Notes under the pieces: generated by a model
What the model was told of the DNA's origin: nothing
The model's input: only the letters and a program-made list of their open reading frames with translations
The model's database searches: none
Position numbers and translations under genes: made by a program
Source: CAYLUN01 sp964386865
GTDB taxonomy: Bacteria > Verrucomicrobiota > Kiritimatiellia > RFP12 > UBA1067
Direction of reading: 5' to 3'
NCBI GenBank assembly: GCA_964386865.1
Contig: CAYLUN010000041.1
Span: 1-47,710 of the forward strand
DNA: 47,710 nt
Shown: in pieces, positions 21,418-29,881 of the stretch
Numbering within the stretch: the first letter of the stretch is position 1
Layout of the letters: every line of letters begins with the position of its first letter

Positions 21418-21897
21418 ATGAAAAATTACGTGGCTCTCTTCGTGTTTCTCGCGTTGAGCTACGCGGCGGCGGCGGTGGGCGGGCTCGCGTCGGCGCAGGC
21501 GGGCGCGTTCTACGGGCAGCTTGAGCAGCCGGCGTGGGCGCCGCCGGGCTGGCTTTTCGGGCCGGTGTGGAGCGTGCTCTACACGCTCATGGGCGTCGCC
21601 GCGTGGCTCGTGTGGCGCGCGCGGGGCTGGCGCGGCGCGCGTGCGGCGCTCGCGCTGAATCTCGCGCAGCTGGCCGCGAACGCCCTGTGGACGTGGCTGT
21701 TCTTCGCGTGGCGGCAGGGCGCGCTCGCGTTCGCCGAGATCCTCTTGCTGTGGGCGCTGATCCTGGCGACGGGCCTCGCGTTTCGCCGCGTCCGCCCGCT
21801 TGCAGGCGCGCTGCTGCTGCCCTATCTGCTCTGGGTCACTTTCGCCGCGGCGCTGGCGCTGGCGCTGTGGCGGCTCAACCCCGGGCTGCTGGGCTGA
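21418..21897 (+). CDS. tspO: TspO/MBR family membrane protein
   Basis: ATG 21418, preceded by TGAGG, gives 159 residues, the normal TspO length; the frame stays open upstream but without homology. Five hydrophobic helices are visible. The family marks are clear: QPAWAPPGWLFGPVWSVLYTLMGVAAWLVW near residues 41-70, and LNLAQLAANALWTWLFFAWRQGALAFAEI later. TspO proteins bind tetrapyrroles and sterol-like ligands in the membrane and influence porphyrin handling and stress responses. Its last 76 bases overlap, on the opposite strand, the 3' end of the IclR/AraC regulator gene. Role in this organism is unknown. Confidence 0.93.
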   Translation: MKNYVALFVFLALSYAAAAVGGLASAQAGAFYGQLEQPAWAPPGWLFGPVWSVLYTLMGVAAWLVWRARGWRGARAALALNLAQLAANALWTWLFFAWRQGALAFAEILLLWALILATGLAFRRVRPLAGALLLPYLLWVTFAAALALALWRLNPGLLG

Positions 21898-22796
21898 GGG
21901 CGGCCGTCCGGAGGGAGCTGGGCCGCGCGGAAGCGGGTCGGCGAGCAGCCCGCCTTCCGGGCGAAGAGCGCGGAGAAGTGATTGGGGTCGCTGAAGCCGG
22001 CCTGCTCTGCGACGGCCAGCACCGGCAGCGCGGTCTCACGCAGCAGGCGCTTGGCCTCGTCCAGCCGCAGGCTGAGGTGGTAGCGGGCCGGAGGGACGCC
22101 GGTCTGCTTGGCGAAGACGTGCCGCAGCGTCGAGTAGCTGACGCCGAACGCGGAGGCAAGCGCGCGCCAGTCGGCGGGCTCCGACAGGTGGGCCTGCAGG
22201 TGGTGGACTGCGCGCTGGACCAGCGCGGCGCCTGCGGGAGGGGGGCTGCCGGCCGCCGGGCTGGCGAACAGCGCGTGCGCGATCTGTGCGGCGGCCTCAC
22301 GCACCGCTGGCGCATGGGCGCGCAGCTGCTTGAGGGAGAGCCGGCTCGAGGGGCCGGTGATCCACACGGCGGCGACAGGGCGCCCGCTCGCGTCAACGAC
22401 GGGCGCCGCGACGCAGTGGCAGCCCTCGACCTCCTCGGAGCGGTCCAGCGCGTAGCCGCGGGCTGCGATGGCGGCCAGCTCCCGCCTGAAGGCCGCCTTT
22501 GTGGTGATGGTCTGCCGGGTGTAGCGCGGCAGCGCGATGGCGCCGAGCCAGTCGCGCTGGCGCTCGGCCGGAAGGGCGGCGAGCATGGCTTTGGCGGGCG
22601 CGCCGGTGTGCGGCGGAAACCAGGTGCCGGGCGTCAGGGTGAAGCTGAAGCGGTGCCGGTTGCCTTGCAGCGCGCCGACGATGAGGCCCTGGCGCTTGCG
22701 GGCGTCGAGCACGGCCAGACCGACGGTCTCGCCGAACCGCTCGCGCAGGTGCTGCATAGGAGCATGCGCCGCCTGAAGAAGTTGCTGCTTTGTCAT
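21822..22796 (-). CDS. Transcription regulator: IclR-type effector domain fused to AraC-type HTH
   Basis: ATG 22796 begins the recognisable protein (MTKQQLLQAAHAPMQHL, 324 residues); no good ribosome site is seen, so the leader may be short. Residues ~10-185 match the IclR effector domain (MQHLRERFGETVGLAVLD, FPPHTGAPAKAMLAALP, GYALDRSEEVEGCHCVAAPVVDASGRPVAAVWI, SRLSLKQL), but the usual IclR winged helix in front of it is absent. Instead the C-terminus has two AraC-type helix-turn-helices (DWRALASAFGVSYSTLRHVFAKQTG and VLAVAEQAGFSDPNHFSALFARKAG). It ends in a Ser/Pro/Ala-rich tail that overlaps tspO. It is divergent from HzsA-like gene B, so it may control genes B and C and the GH97 gene in response to a small carbohydrate acid (inference). 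Confidence 0.87.
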   Translation of the reverse strand: MTKQQLLQAAHAPMQHLRERFGETVGLAVLDARKRQGLIVGALQGNRHRFSFTLTPGTWFPPHTGAPAKAMLAALPAERQRDWLGAIALPRYTRQTITTKAAFRRELAAIAARGYALDRSEEVEGCHCVAAPVVDASGRPVAAVWITGPSSRLSLKQLRAHAPAVREAAAQIAHALFASPAAGSPPPAGAALVQRAVHHLQAHLSEPADWRALASAFGVSYSTLRHVFAKQTGVPPARYHLSLRLDEAKRLLRETALPVLAVAEQAGFSDPNHFSALFARKAGCSPTRFRAAQLPPDGRPQPSSPGLSRHSASASAAAKVTQSR

Positions 22797-22809
22797 AAGC
22801 GCGAAGGAC

Positions 22810-22854
22810 AGTATAGACGGCCGTTGCCAAAAAACAAAGGGCGTTTTTTTGCCA
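22810..22854 (-). promoter_or_regulatory. Candidate promoter of the IclR/AraC regulator with overlapping A/T-tract palindrome
   Basis: On the minus strand TTGTTT (22832-22837) and TATACT (22810-22815) are 16 bases apart and end 14 bases before the start codon. An imperfect palindrome with A6 and T7 arms flanked by TGCC/GCCA (22824-22854) covers the -35 box, which suits autoregulation or shared control with the divergent HzsA-like gene B. Confidence 0.35.
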
Positions 22855-22975
22855 GGCGCTGGATGGCGCGGCCGCGGCGAAACGCGTATGATACTCACGG
22901 GATCGAGAGGCGCCGGCAGGCGCAGCGTAAGGGCTTGCGCCGCGCGGGCGCGGCTTGCAGTCAAGGAGGAGAGGC

Positions 22976-25804
22976 ATGAGTCGTTCGAGTGAGATGACGC
23001 GGCTGGCCGCTTGTGCGGCGGCGCTCCTGTTCGCCCGGCAGGCTCGCGCGGCGGCCACGCCGCTGCCGGCAAACCTCGCGCCGGCCGCAGAAGTCGCCGC
23101 GACCTCCGAGTTCAGCGCGGATTACCTGGCGCGCTTCGCGGCGGATGGGCGCGTGCCGCTCGAGCTTAGCTCGCACGACCTGAGGCAGGCGTGGGCTGTG
23201 AACGGCGCCACCCATCGGGCGGGCGCGGAGCTGGCCCTGCGCTGGAAAGCCCCTGTGGCGGTTCGCGAGATCCTCTATTTCGGCCGGACCGCCTGGCAGC
23301 TTGAGGAGTGCTGGAAGACCTGCGAAGTGTGGTGCGACGGCGATGTGCGGCCCGCCGCCACGGTCGCCCTCGAACAGCGGCACGGGCCTCAGCGCCTGAC
23401 GCTGCCAGCCGTGCGGACGCTCAGCACGCTGCGGCTGCGGTTCACGGCCTCGTACGGCGGCAGCAACCCCGGGGCGTCGGAGATCATGGTCTTCGCCGAG
23501 CCCGTCGCCGAGGAGGCGCTGGCGCGCTTTCGGCCGGGATTTTATGAGAGCGAAGCCTCGGCCAGCGACGAGACGAGGCGGGCGCTGGCGGAGGCGAGGT
23601 CTGGCGCGCTCGGCTTCGACTCGCTGGCGCTCGTGCAGCGCCGGCCGCTCAATCCGTCACACGTCTACACCTACCACGTCGAGGGCCTCGCCAAGGGCGG
23701 CGGGCTCTGCGCGCTCAGCCTCAAGGACGGCAAGCTGACGCGGCTCGTGGACGCGTCGGAGGGCGTGATCCTCGACTGCCAGGTCTCGTATGACGGCAAG
23801 CAGATCCTCTTCAGCTGGAAGCGCTCCATGCAAGAGCCGTTTCAGATCTGGCGTGTCGGCGCGGACGGCGGAGGGCTGACGCGCGTGGTCGGCCACGACT
23901 CGAACAACATGAACGCCTGCTGGCTGCCGGACGGCGGCATCGCGTTCATGTCCGACCGCAAGCCCGCCTTCGCCTACTGCTGGACCAGCACCTCGCCGGT
24001 GCTCTACCGCGCCGACGGCGACGGCGGCAACCCCGTGAAGCTCTCGGCCAACTACCTGACCGACTTCACGCCGTCGATCATGGAGGACGGTCGAATCCTC
24101 TTCAGCCGCTGGGAGTATGTGGACCGCCCGGCGATACCGATCCAGTCGCTGTGGGCGATCAACCCCGACGGCACCTCGCTCGCCGGCGTGTTCGGCAACC
24201 GCGTGCTCTGCCCCGCGACCTTCATGGAGGCGCGGGACATCCCGGGCCTGCCGGGCAAGATCCTGTGCGTGCTGACCAGCCATAACGGCCCGTGCCGCGG
24301 CGCGATCGGCCTGCTCGACCTGACGCGGGGCGGCAACGCCCAGGAGGCGATCCGCAACCTCACGCCCGAGGTGCGCGTTGGCCCGGTCGATGACGCGGGC
24401 GCGGGCAACGGCCTGCGCGGGCCGTACGAAAGCCCAGTGCCGCTCGACGCCCGCTACTTTCTGGTATCGCGCGAAGGCCGCGTCCTGCTGCGCGACTACG
24501 CCGGCGCGGTCGACGCGGAGCTGTGCGGGCCGTCGGGCGGCCTCGGCTTCTACGCGGCGCAGCCGCTGCGCGCCCGCCCGCTGCCGCGCTCGCCCCGCCC
24601 GCCGCGCGTCGACCCGAAGGCCGAGCCGTGGGCCGAGGTGGTGCTGCACGACGTGGCGATCGGGCTGGGCGACGCGGTCAAGCCGGGCGAGGTCACGCGC
24701 ATCGCCGTGGTGCAGGAGATGGAGAAGGACATCCGCTCGGAGACCGACAAGCGCCAGTTCGGCTTCCAGTTCCCGGTGGTCTCGTGCGGCGCGACCTACG
24801 CGCCCAAGCGGGTGTGGGGCTTCGCCGACGTCGAGGCCGACGGCTCGGCGCACTTCAAGGTGCCCGCGGGTGTGCCGCTCTACTTCCTGCCGCTCGACGC
24901 TCAGGGCCGCGCCGTGCAGCGCATGCGCACCTTCACGCACTTCATGCCCGGCGAGCGGCAGAGCTGCATCGGCTGTCACGCGGATCGGAACTATGTGTCG
25001 CCCGCCGTCCTCACGCGCGGCGGGCGTTCGCTCGCTGCTGCTCGTCCGGCGCAAGACCTCGCCGAGCCCGAGTGGGGCCGGCGCGACGGCTTCAGCTTCG
25101 CCCGCGTCGTGCAGCCCGTGCTGGACGCGCACTGCGTGCGCTGCCACGACGCGAAGGCGGCGCTTGACCTGAGCGGCGACCGCACGGACTACTTCAGCGT
25201 GGCCTACGAGAACCTAGCGCGGCGCGGCACGCAGGCGGAGCACGGCGGCGACGCGCGCGGCGGCATGGCCGCGTTCGGCAAGAACCCCTACACCTCGTGG
25301 ATTCCAAGCTTCAACGGCTGCGAGTCGAACATCCTGCAAATCCAGCCCAAGTCGTGGGGCTCGCCGGTCAGCAAGCTGGCGGAGGTCGTGGTCGCCGGGC
25401 ACCCCGACGCGAAAGGCGAGAAGCGCGTCGCGCTCAGCGCGGGCGAGCGGCTGAAGCTTCTGCTGTGGATCGACCTCAACGTGCCGTTTTACGGAACGTC
25501 ACAGTCACGCCAGCCCGAGCTGCGCGGCTGCCGCCGCATCCTGCCGAAAGGGTTGGACGAGACGCTGAAGGAGGTCGCCGCACGCCGCAAGATCGGCCTG
25601 CCGACGACGTTCTTCGTGCGGCTCGACCATCCCGAGAAGAATCCCTTCCTGGCGGTGCCGCTGGCCACGGGCGCGTTCGCGTCGGTGGACGATCCTGACT
25701 ACCAGAAGATCCTGTCCTGCTTCGGCGGCGTGCAGGAGGCTCTCTCGCAGCGCATCGATGTGGACTACCGGAACGTGATCGGGCAGGCGTGCAAAGGAGA
25801 TTGA
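22976..25804 (+). CDS. HzsA-like CxxCH protein B with N-terminal discoidin-like domain
   Basis: ATG 22976 follows an ideal AGGAGG. The product has 942 residues with a signal peptide (MSRSSEMTRLAACAAALLFARQARA). Residues ~30-180 form a discoidin-like beta domain (WKAPVAVREILYFGR, LRLRFTASYGGSNPGASEIMVF). Residues ~220-480 form a PD40-type propeller (YDGKQILFSWKR, WLPDGGIAFMSDRKPAFAYC, MEDGRILFSRWEYVDR). An HZS-alpha-like middle region follows (PVSCGATYAPK is absent; PLYFLPLDAQGRAVQRMRTF is present) with CIGCH at 664-668 and CVRCH at 720-724. It is paralogous to genes A and C. The stop is followed by 275 bp before C. Electron transfer or redox chemistry on an extracellular substrate is possible, but no reaction can be assigned. 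Confidence 0.82.
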   Translation: MSRSSEMTRLAACAAALLFARQARAAATPLPANLAPAAEVAATSEFSADYLARFAADGRVPLELSSHDLRQAWAVNGATHRAGAELALRWKAPVAVREILYFGRTAWQLEECWKTCEVWCDGDVRPAATVALEQRHGPQRLTLPAVRTLSTLRLRFTASYGGSNPGASEIMVFAEPVAEEALARFRPGFYESEASASDETRRALAEARSGALGFDSLALVQRRPLNPSHVYTYHVEGLAKGGGLCALSLKDGKLTRLVDASEGVILDCQVSYDGKQILFSWKRSMQEPFQIWRVGADGGGLTRVVGHDSNNMNACWLPDGGIAFMSDRKPAFAYCWTSTSPVLYRADGDGGNPVKLSANYLTDFTPSIMEDGRILFSRWEYVDRPAIPIQSLWAINPDGTSLAGVFGNRVLCPATFMEARDIPGLPGKILCVLTSHNGPCRGAIGLLDLTRGGNAQEAIRNLTPEVRVGPVDDAGAGNGLRGPYESPVPLDARYFLVSREGRVLLRDYAGAVDAELCGPSGGLGFYAAQPLRARPLPRSPRPPRVDPKAEPWAEVVLHDVAIGLGDAVKPGEVTRIAVVQEMEKDIRSETDKRQFGFQFPVVSCGATYAPKRVWGFADVEADGSAHFKVPAGVPLYFLPLDAQGRAVQRMRTFTHFMPGERQSCIGCHADRNYVSPAVLTRGGRSLAAARPAQDLAEPEWGRRDGFSFARVVQPVLDAHCVRCHDAKAALDLSGDRTDYFSVAYENLARRGTQAEHGGDARGGMAAFGKNPYTSWIPSFNGCESNILQIQPKSWGSPVSKLAEVVVAGHPDAKGEKRVALSAGERLKLLLWIDLNVPFYGTSQSRQPELRGCRRILPKGLDETLKEVAARRKIGLPTTFFVRLDHPEKNPFLAVPLATGAFASVDDPDYQKILSCFGGVQEALSQRIDVDYRNVIGQACKGD

Positions 25805-25894
25805 ACGGCCATCGATGTCTTGGTGTCCAGTGCCTTTCGGGTCTTCATTCTTACGTGCTGGAGTATTTAATCGATCAGCCTGTGAGGCAAGAGG

Positions 25895-25923
25895 TTGACC
25901 ATGGCAGTACGATGCAGTACTTT
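25895..25923 (+). promoter_or_regulatory. Candidate promoter upstream of HzsA-like gene C
   Basis: TTGACC (25895-25900) and TACTTT (25918-25923) are separated by exactly 17 bases in the AT-richer 275-bp gap between genes B and C. The rest of that gap shows no gene. If real, C and the GH97 gene can be transcribed separately from B. Confidence 0.38.
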
Positions 25924-26079
25924 ATCGACATGCCGGGAAAGCGCAGAGAGCGAATACGGAATTCAGTGGCTTCCGGATTTGTCGATTGCGGCGGGAAGGG
26001 GAGTCGCGTCCTGCGGCCATGGCGGGAGCATGCGGCCAAAAAAGCGAAGGTTGATCGCATAAGAAGGGGGGGCACAGCG

Positions 26080-29000
26080 ATGAGGTGGCTGAATCTAGTG
26101 GGCGGTGGCTGGTGTGTGCTGTTCGCGCTGATGTGCCACGCGGCCGAACCGGTGCAGGCAGACCGCGCGCTGCTAGCCGCGCCGATCCTGTTCGCCAAGC
26201 GCTTCAACTATCAGGGCCTGCACATCTACGACACGTTCTATCAGTGGCGGCCGGGCGGCGGCATCTATGTGCTAGAGAATCCGGGCGATCCTACCGGCCA
26301 GCACCGCGTGCGGGCGGTGATCGACCCCAAGACGCCCGAGACGCTGGGCGAGGGCATCTACTTCGATCCGTCGCTGTCGTATGACGCGAAGAAACTGCTC
26401 TTCTGCTTCAAAGGCGCGGAGCAGGGCAACTCGGTGATCTGCGAAATCGGCGTGGATGGAAAGGGGCTGCGGCAGATCACCAACCTCGATGCGAACGGCA
26501 ACCCGTACAAGGGCAAGGGCGGCGGGCACCACGACGTCAAGCCGTGCTACCTGCCCGACGGGCGGATCGTCTTCACCTCCACGCGCTACAGCGGCCTCGT
26601 GCCGTGCGCGAACAACGGCGTGGCGATCCTGCACGTGATGAACGCGGACGGCCGCGACATCCACACCATCTCCGTCAACAACGTGACCGAGTTCGACCCG
26701 TGCGTGCTGCCGGACGGCCGCATCCTCTTCGGCCGCTGGGAGTACGTGGACCGCAACGCGCTGGTGATCCAGAGCCTCTGGACGATCCTGCCGGACGGCC
26801 GCAACGAGACCGCGCTTTACGCGAACAACATGGTCTTTCCCGAGGCGGCGCTGCAGGCCAAGCCGGTGCCCGGCAACGACGCGCTGGTGGTCGCGGCCTT
26901 CACCCCGCACAACGCGCCGCCGCGCGGCACGATCGCCATGATCGACACGCGCGTGGGCAAGAACGACCCGGCGGCGATCTTCAACTTCGAGTCGCCCGGC
27001 CAGCCGACGCACGATCGAGGCGAGTCGTGCGACCCGTGGGCGCTGAGCGAGAACGTGGTGCTTTACAGCGGCGTGCCGCAGGAGAAGGACGCGCCCGCCA
27101 TCGCGCTGGAGACGGCGGGCTTCCGCAAGCGCAGCAACGCGAAGCTCAACGCGCTGATGCTGATCGACCGCGCGGGCGGACGCGTGGTCGTGCACAGCGA
27201 TCCTGCGATCGACCTGCACAACCCGATCCCGCTTGTGCCGCGCCCGACGCCGCGCGCGAACATCGACATGACCGACCGCACGCAGCGCACGGGGCGCTTC
27301 TTCGTCAACGACGTCTACGTCTCCATGCCGGAGGTCAAGCGCGGCACGGTGAAGTGGCTGCGCGTGCTGGAGGAGACGTCGCGCGTGAGCGAGAGCCCGG
27401 GGGGCACGTGGATGAACCAGACCTTCTCGATCTCGGCCGCGCTGGCGTGGAGCGCGAAGATCTTCCACGGCATCGTGCCGGTGGAGCCGGACGGGTCGGT
27501 CTACTTCGAGGCGCCGTCGGGCCGTGCGCTCTACTTCCAGCTGCTGGATCAGGACTACCGGCTCGTGCGCGGCATGCGGACCTTTATCCAGGCGGTGCCG
27601 GGCGTCACGCGGAGCTGCGCGGGCTGCCACGAGTACAACCCCAAGTCCGTCGGCAGCCCGCGGCTCGCGAACCGCACGCCGCACGTGTTGCGAGGCGAGT
27701 CGTGGGGCAGCGGGTATCTCGACTACACGGCGCGCGTGCAGCCGATCTTTGACGCCAAGTGCGTGAGCTGCCACGGCGGCGCGAAGGGGGTGGCGGCGGG
27801 GCTCGACCTGTCGCGCGGCTGGACGGAGTTCTTCAACATCTCGTACGAGCACCTCACCGCGCGCCGTGAGAGGATGTACACGGCGGATCTGATCGGCGGC
27901 ATCTGCGCGATGAACGGCACGGCGTACTGGTCCTGCAAGGTGTTCGACGCGTATTCACACGGCAGCGGCAAGGCGCCGCTGGCAGACATTCTGCTGCGAG
28001 AGCCGCACAAAGGAAAGCTGACCCAGGCGGAGCGCGAGCAGCTCTTCGCGTGGATGGACTCCAACGGCGTCTACTTCGGCACGTGGGACTACACGGCGGC
28101 CGGGCCGCGCTCGAAGCCGTTCTTGGATGCGGTGGCGCGCGCCAAAGAGGTGATGAAGGAGGCGGGCTGCGCGCGCTGCCACGCGGACGCGAAGGGTGAG
28201 ATCAAGCGGTTTGACCAGTGGATCAACCTCGACGCGCCGGAGCTGAGCCGCGTGCTGCGGGCGCCTCTGCCGGTGTCCGAGACGGCCGAGGGCGGCTACG
28301 GCCTGGCGCTCTGCCGCGAGCGGCCCGCCGACCAGACGTTCAGCCGCAAGGGGCTGATCTACGGCTTCGGCTACGCGCACGGGGTCAAGGCGCTCGACAC
28401 GTTCCCGACGCAGGCGTGGCCCCAGGCGTGGCCGCCGGAGGGCAAGCCGGTGACGACGTTTGCGTCTGCGTCCGACCCGAACTACCGCAAGCTGCTGGGC
28501 CTGATCCGCGACGCCCGCGCCGCGCAGCTGGCCGAGCCGCGGGTGGACATGCCGGGCGCGGATTTCGTGGGAGACGGCGTCCATGAGGGGCGCTCGCGGC
28601 AGATCCTGCCGCAGCCGCTGCCGGAGCCGCTGCCCGCCGTGCGCGCTTCCGTGGATGAGAATGGCTGCGTGCGCCTGAGCTGGGAAGCGTCGGCGCGGAT
28701 GATCGGGTTGGTCGCGGAGATCCACCGCGGCGCGGACGCCGCCTTCTCGCCGGGCGAGGCGACGCGGGTCGGGCGGACCGAGCGATCGGGGTTCTGCGAC
28801 ACCAATCCGCCGCCGGGCACGGCGTACTACGCGGTGGTGTTTGTCTCCGATCCGGCCGAGACGTGCGGCACGTGCAAGAGCGGCGCGGTGCTCGATTACC
28901 AGCACGAAGAGGGCAAGGCGGGGGTGCAGGCGCTGAGGGGCGAGCGCTGCCCGCTCTCGAGTTTCGTGCCGCAGCGCAGCGCGCCGTCGCGGGCTGCGGT

Positions 29001-29847
29001 CGAGGTGCCTGCGGCGCTGCCCGCGCTGCGGGTGGAAGGGCTGGAGGCCGAGCCGCTGGAGGGGCGCGTGGCGCTGCGCTGGTCGCCCGCCGGGGCGCCT
29101 GGCGTGACCACGTACGACGTGTACGGGCTGGCCGAGGGCGCGGGTGAGGCCCCGCAGCGGCTCAACGTGCTGCCGCTGCGCGGTACCGCCTTTACGGACG
29201 CGCTGTTCCATGCGGGGCGCGCGTCGCGTTACGCGGTGGTGGCGCGAGCGCCGCGCCGGTCCGAGGCGGCGCTGCCTGCGGCGGACGCGTGGGTGTCGGC
29301 GCGGGCGCTGCCGGCGCGCCGGCAGCCGGTTTTCCGACTGGAGGCCGGCGCGGCGGGGGTGAGCCTGCGCGGCGGCGCGCGGCTGGAGGGGGATGTGCTG
29401 GATCTCGCGAAAGGCGGCTGTGCGGCGTTCGCCACGCCGTCGGGCTTCGCGTCGGACGGGCCGTTCAGCTTCGCGCTGGACGTGCGTTTCGACGAAGCCG
29501 GCCAGATGCCTGTGGTGCTCGGCTTCGGGGTCTTCAACGGGCCGGGGTGGTTCTTGCAGAAGTTCGGCGGGCGCTGGCGCTTCCACCTCGGGGGCGTCTC
29601 CTGCGACGGCGGCCGCGTGCCGCTGGGCGAGTGGGTGCGCGTGGTCGGCGTGTATGACGGCAAGATGGCGCGCATGTATCAGAACGGGCAGAGGGTCGCC
29701 GAAGCGGAGGTGCCTGCCGCGCCGGCGGCTTATGGCCAAGCGTGCCTCGTCGGCCAGTACTCGGCGCAGCAGGAGGCGGCTTATCAGCTCAACGGCCAGA
29801 TCCGCAGCGTGGCTCTGTATGCGCGTGCGCTGACAGGCGGGGAGTAG
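26080..29847 (+). CDS. HzsA-like CxxCH protein C with FN3-like and LamG-like C-terminal domains
   Basis: ATG 26080 follows a G-rich ribosome site and starts a signal peptide (MRWLNLVGGGWCVLFALMCHAAE); the product has 1255 residues. Residues ~30-400 form the PD40 propeller (YLPDGRIVFTSTRYSG, LPDGRILFGRWEYVDRN). The HZS-alpha-like section contains CAGCH (513-517), CVSCH (561-565) and CARCH (697-701), so three haem motifs against two in A and B. Residues ~865-1080 contain two FN3-like segments (VRLSWEASARMIGLVAEIHRG, VALRWSPAGAPGVTTYDVYG). The C-terminal ~170 residues are a LamG/concanavalin-like fold (FSFALDVRFDEAG, WVRVVGVYDGKMARMYQNG). The added binding domains suggest attachment to glycan. 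The GH97 gene starts 34 bases downstream, so the two probably share a transcript. Reaction unknown. Confidence 0.82.
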   Translation: MRWLNLVGGGWCVLFALMCHAAEPVQADRALLAAPILFAKRFNYQGLHIYDTFYQWRPGGGIYVLENPGDPTGQHRVRAVIDPKTPETLGEGIYFDPSLSYDAKKLLFCFKGAEQGNSVICEIGVDGKGLRQITNLDANGNPYKGKGGGHHDVKPCYLPDGRIVFTSTRYSGLVPCANNGVAILHVMNADGRDIHTISVNNVTEFDPCVLPDGRILFGRWEYVDRNALVIQSLWTILPDGRNETALYANNMVFPEAALQAKPVPGNDALVVAAFTPHNAPPRGTIAMIDTRVGKNDPAAIFNFESPGQPTHDRGESCDPWALSENVVLYSGVPQEKDAPAIALETAGFRKRSNAKLNALMLIDRAGGRVVVHSDPAIDLHNPIPLVPRPTPRANIDMTDRTQRTGRFFVNDVYVSMPEVKRGTVKWLRVLEETSRVSESPGGTWMNQTFSISAALAWSAKIFHGIVPVEPDGSVYFEAPSGRALYFQLLDQDYRLVRGMRTFIQAVPGVTRSCAGCHEYNPKSVGSPRLANRTPHVLRGESWGSGYLDYTARVQPIFDAKCVSCHGGAKGVAAGLDLSRGWTEFFNISYEHLTARRERMYTADLIGGICAMNGTAYWSCKVFDAYSHGSGKAPLADILLREPHKGKLTQAEREQLFAWMDSNGVYFGTWDYTAAGPRSKPFLDAVARAKEVMKEAGCARCHADAKGEIKRFDQWINLDAPELSRVLRAPLPVSETAEGGYGLALCRERPADQTFSRKGLIYGFGYAHGVKALDTFPTQAWPQAWPPEGKPVTTFASASDPNYRKLLGLIRDARAAQLAEPRVDMPGADFVGDGVHEGRSRQILPQPLPEPLPAVRASVDENGCVRLSWEASARMIGLVAEIHRGADAAFSPGEATRVGRTERSGFCDTNPPPGTAYYAVVFVSDPAETCGTCKSGAVLDYQHEEGKAGVQALRGERCPLSSFVPQRSAPSRAAVEVPAALPALRVEGLEAEPLEGRVALRWSPAGAPGVTTYDVYGLAEGAGEAPQRLNVLPLRGTAFTDALFHAGRASRYAVVARAPRRSEAALPAADAWVSARALPARRQPVFRLEAGAAGVSLRGGARLEGDVLDLAKGGCAAFATPSGFASDGPFSFALDVRFDEAGQMPVVLGFGVFNGPGWFLQKFGGRWRFHLGGVSCDGGRVPLGEWVRVVGVYDGKMARMYQNGQRVAEAEVPAAPAAYGQACLVGQYSAQQEAAYQLNGQIRSVALYARALTGGE

Positions 29848-29878
29848 GAGTTTGGATTTAGGAGCACTTAGGAGCCCG
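29841..29878. repeat. Degenerate heptamer-like repeat carrying a stop codon and a ribosome-binding site
   Basis: The gap between HzsA-like gene C and the GH97 gene reads as imperfect TTAGGAG-type units, with one 10-base unit breaking the phase. TTAGGAG is the reverse complement of CTCCTAA, the unit in the RHS array at 43480. The array includes the TAG stop of gene C and supplies the AGGAG ribosome site of the GH97 gene. Confidence 0.5.
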
Positions 29879-29881
29879 GGT

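Noticed and set aside
25789..26079. 97-codon extension of HzsA-like protein C
   Set aside because: It lacks homology and would precede the clear signal peptide at 26080; the region looks like a promoter-bearing spacer.
13479..29847. Reading the HzsA-like proteins as hydrazine synthase and the organism as anammox
   Set aside because: No HzsB/C, hydrazine dehydrogenase or nitrite reductase genes are nearby, and the proteins carry glycan-binding-type domains next to glycosidases.
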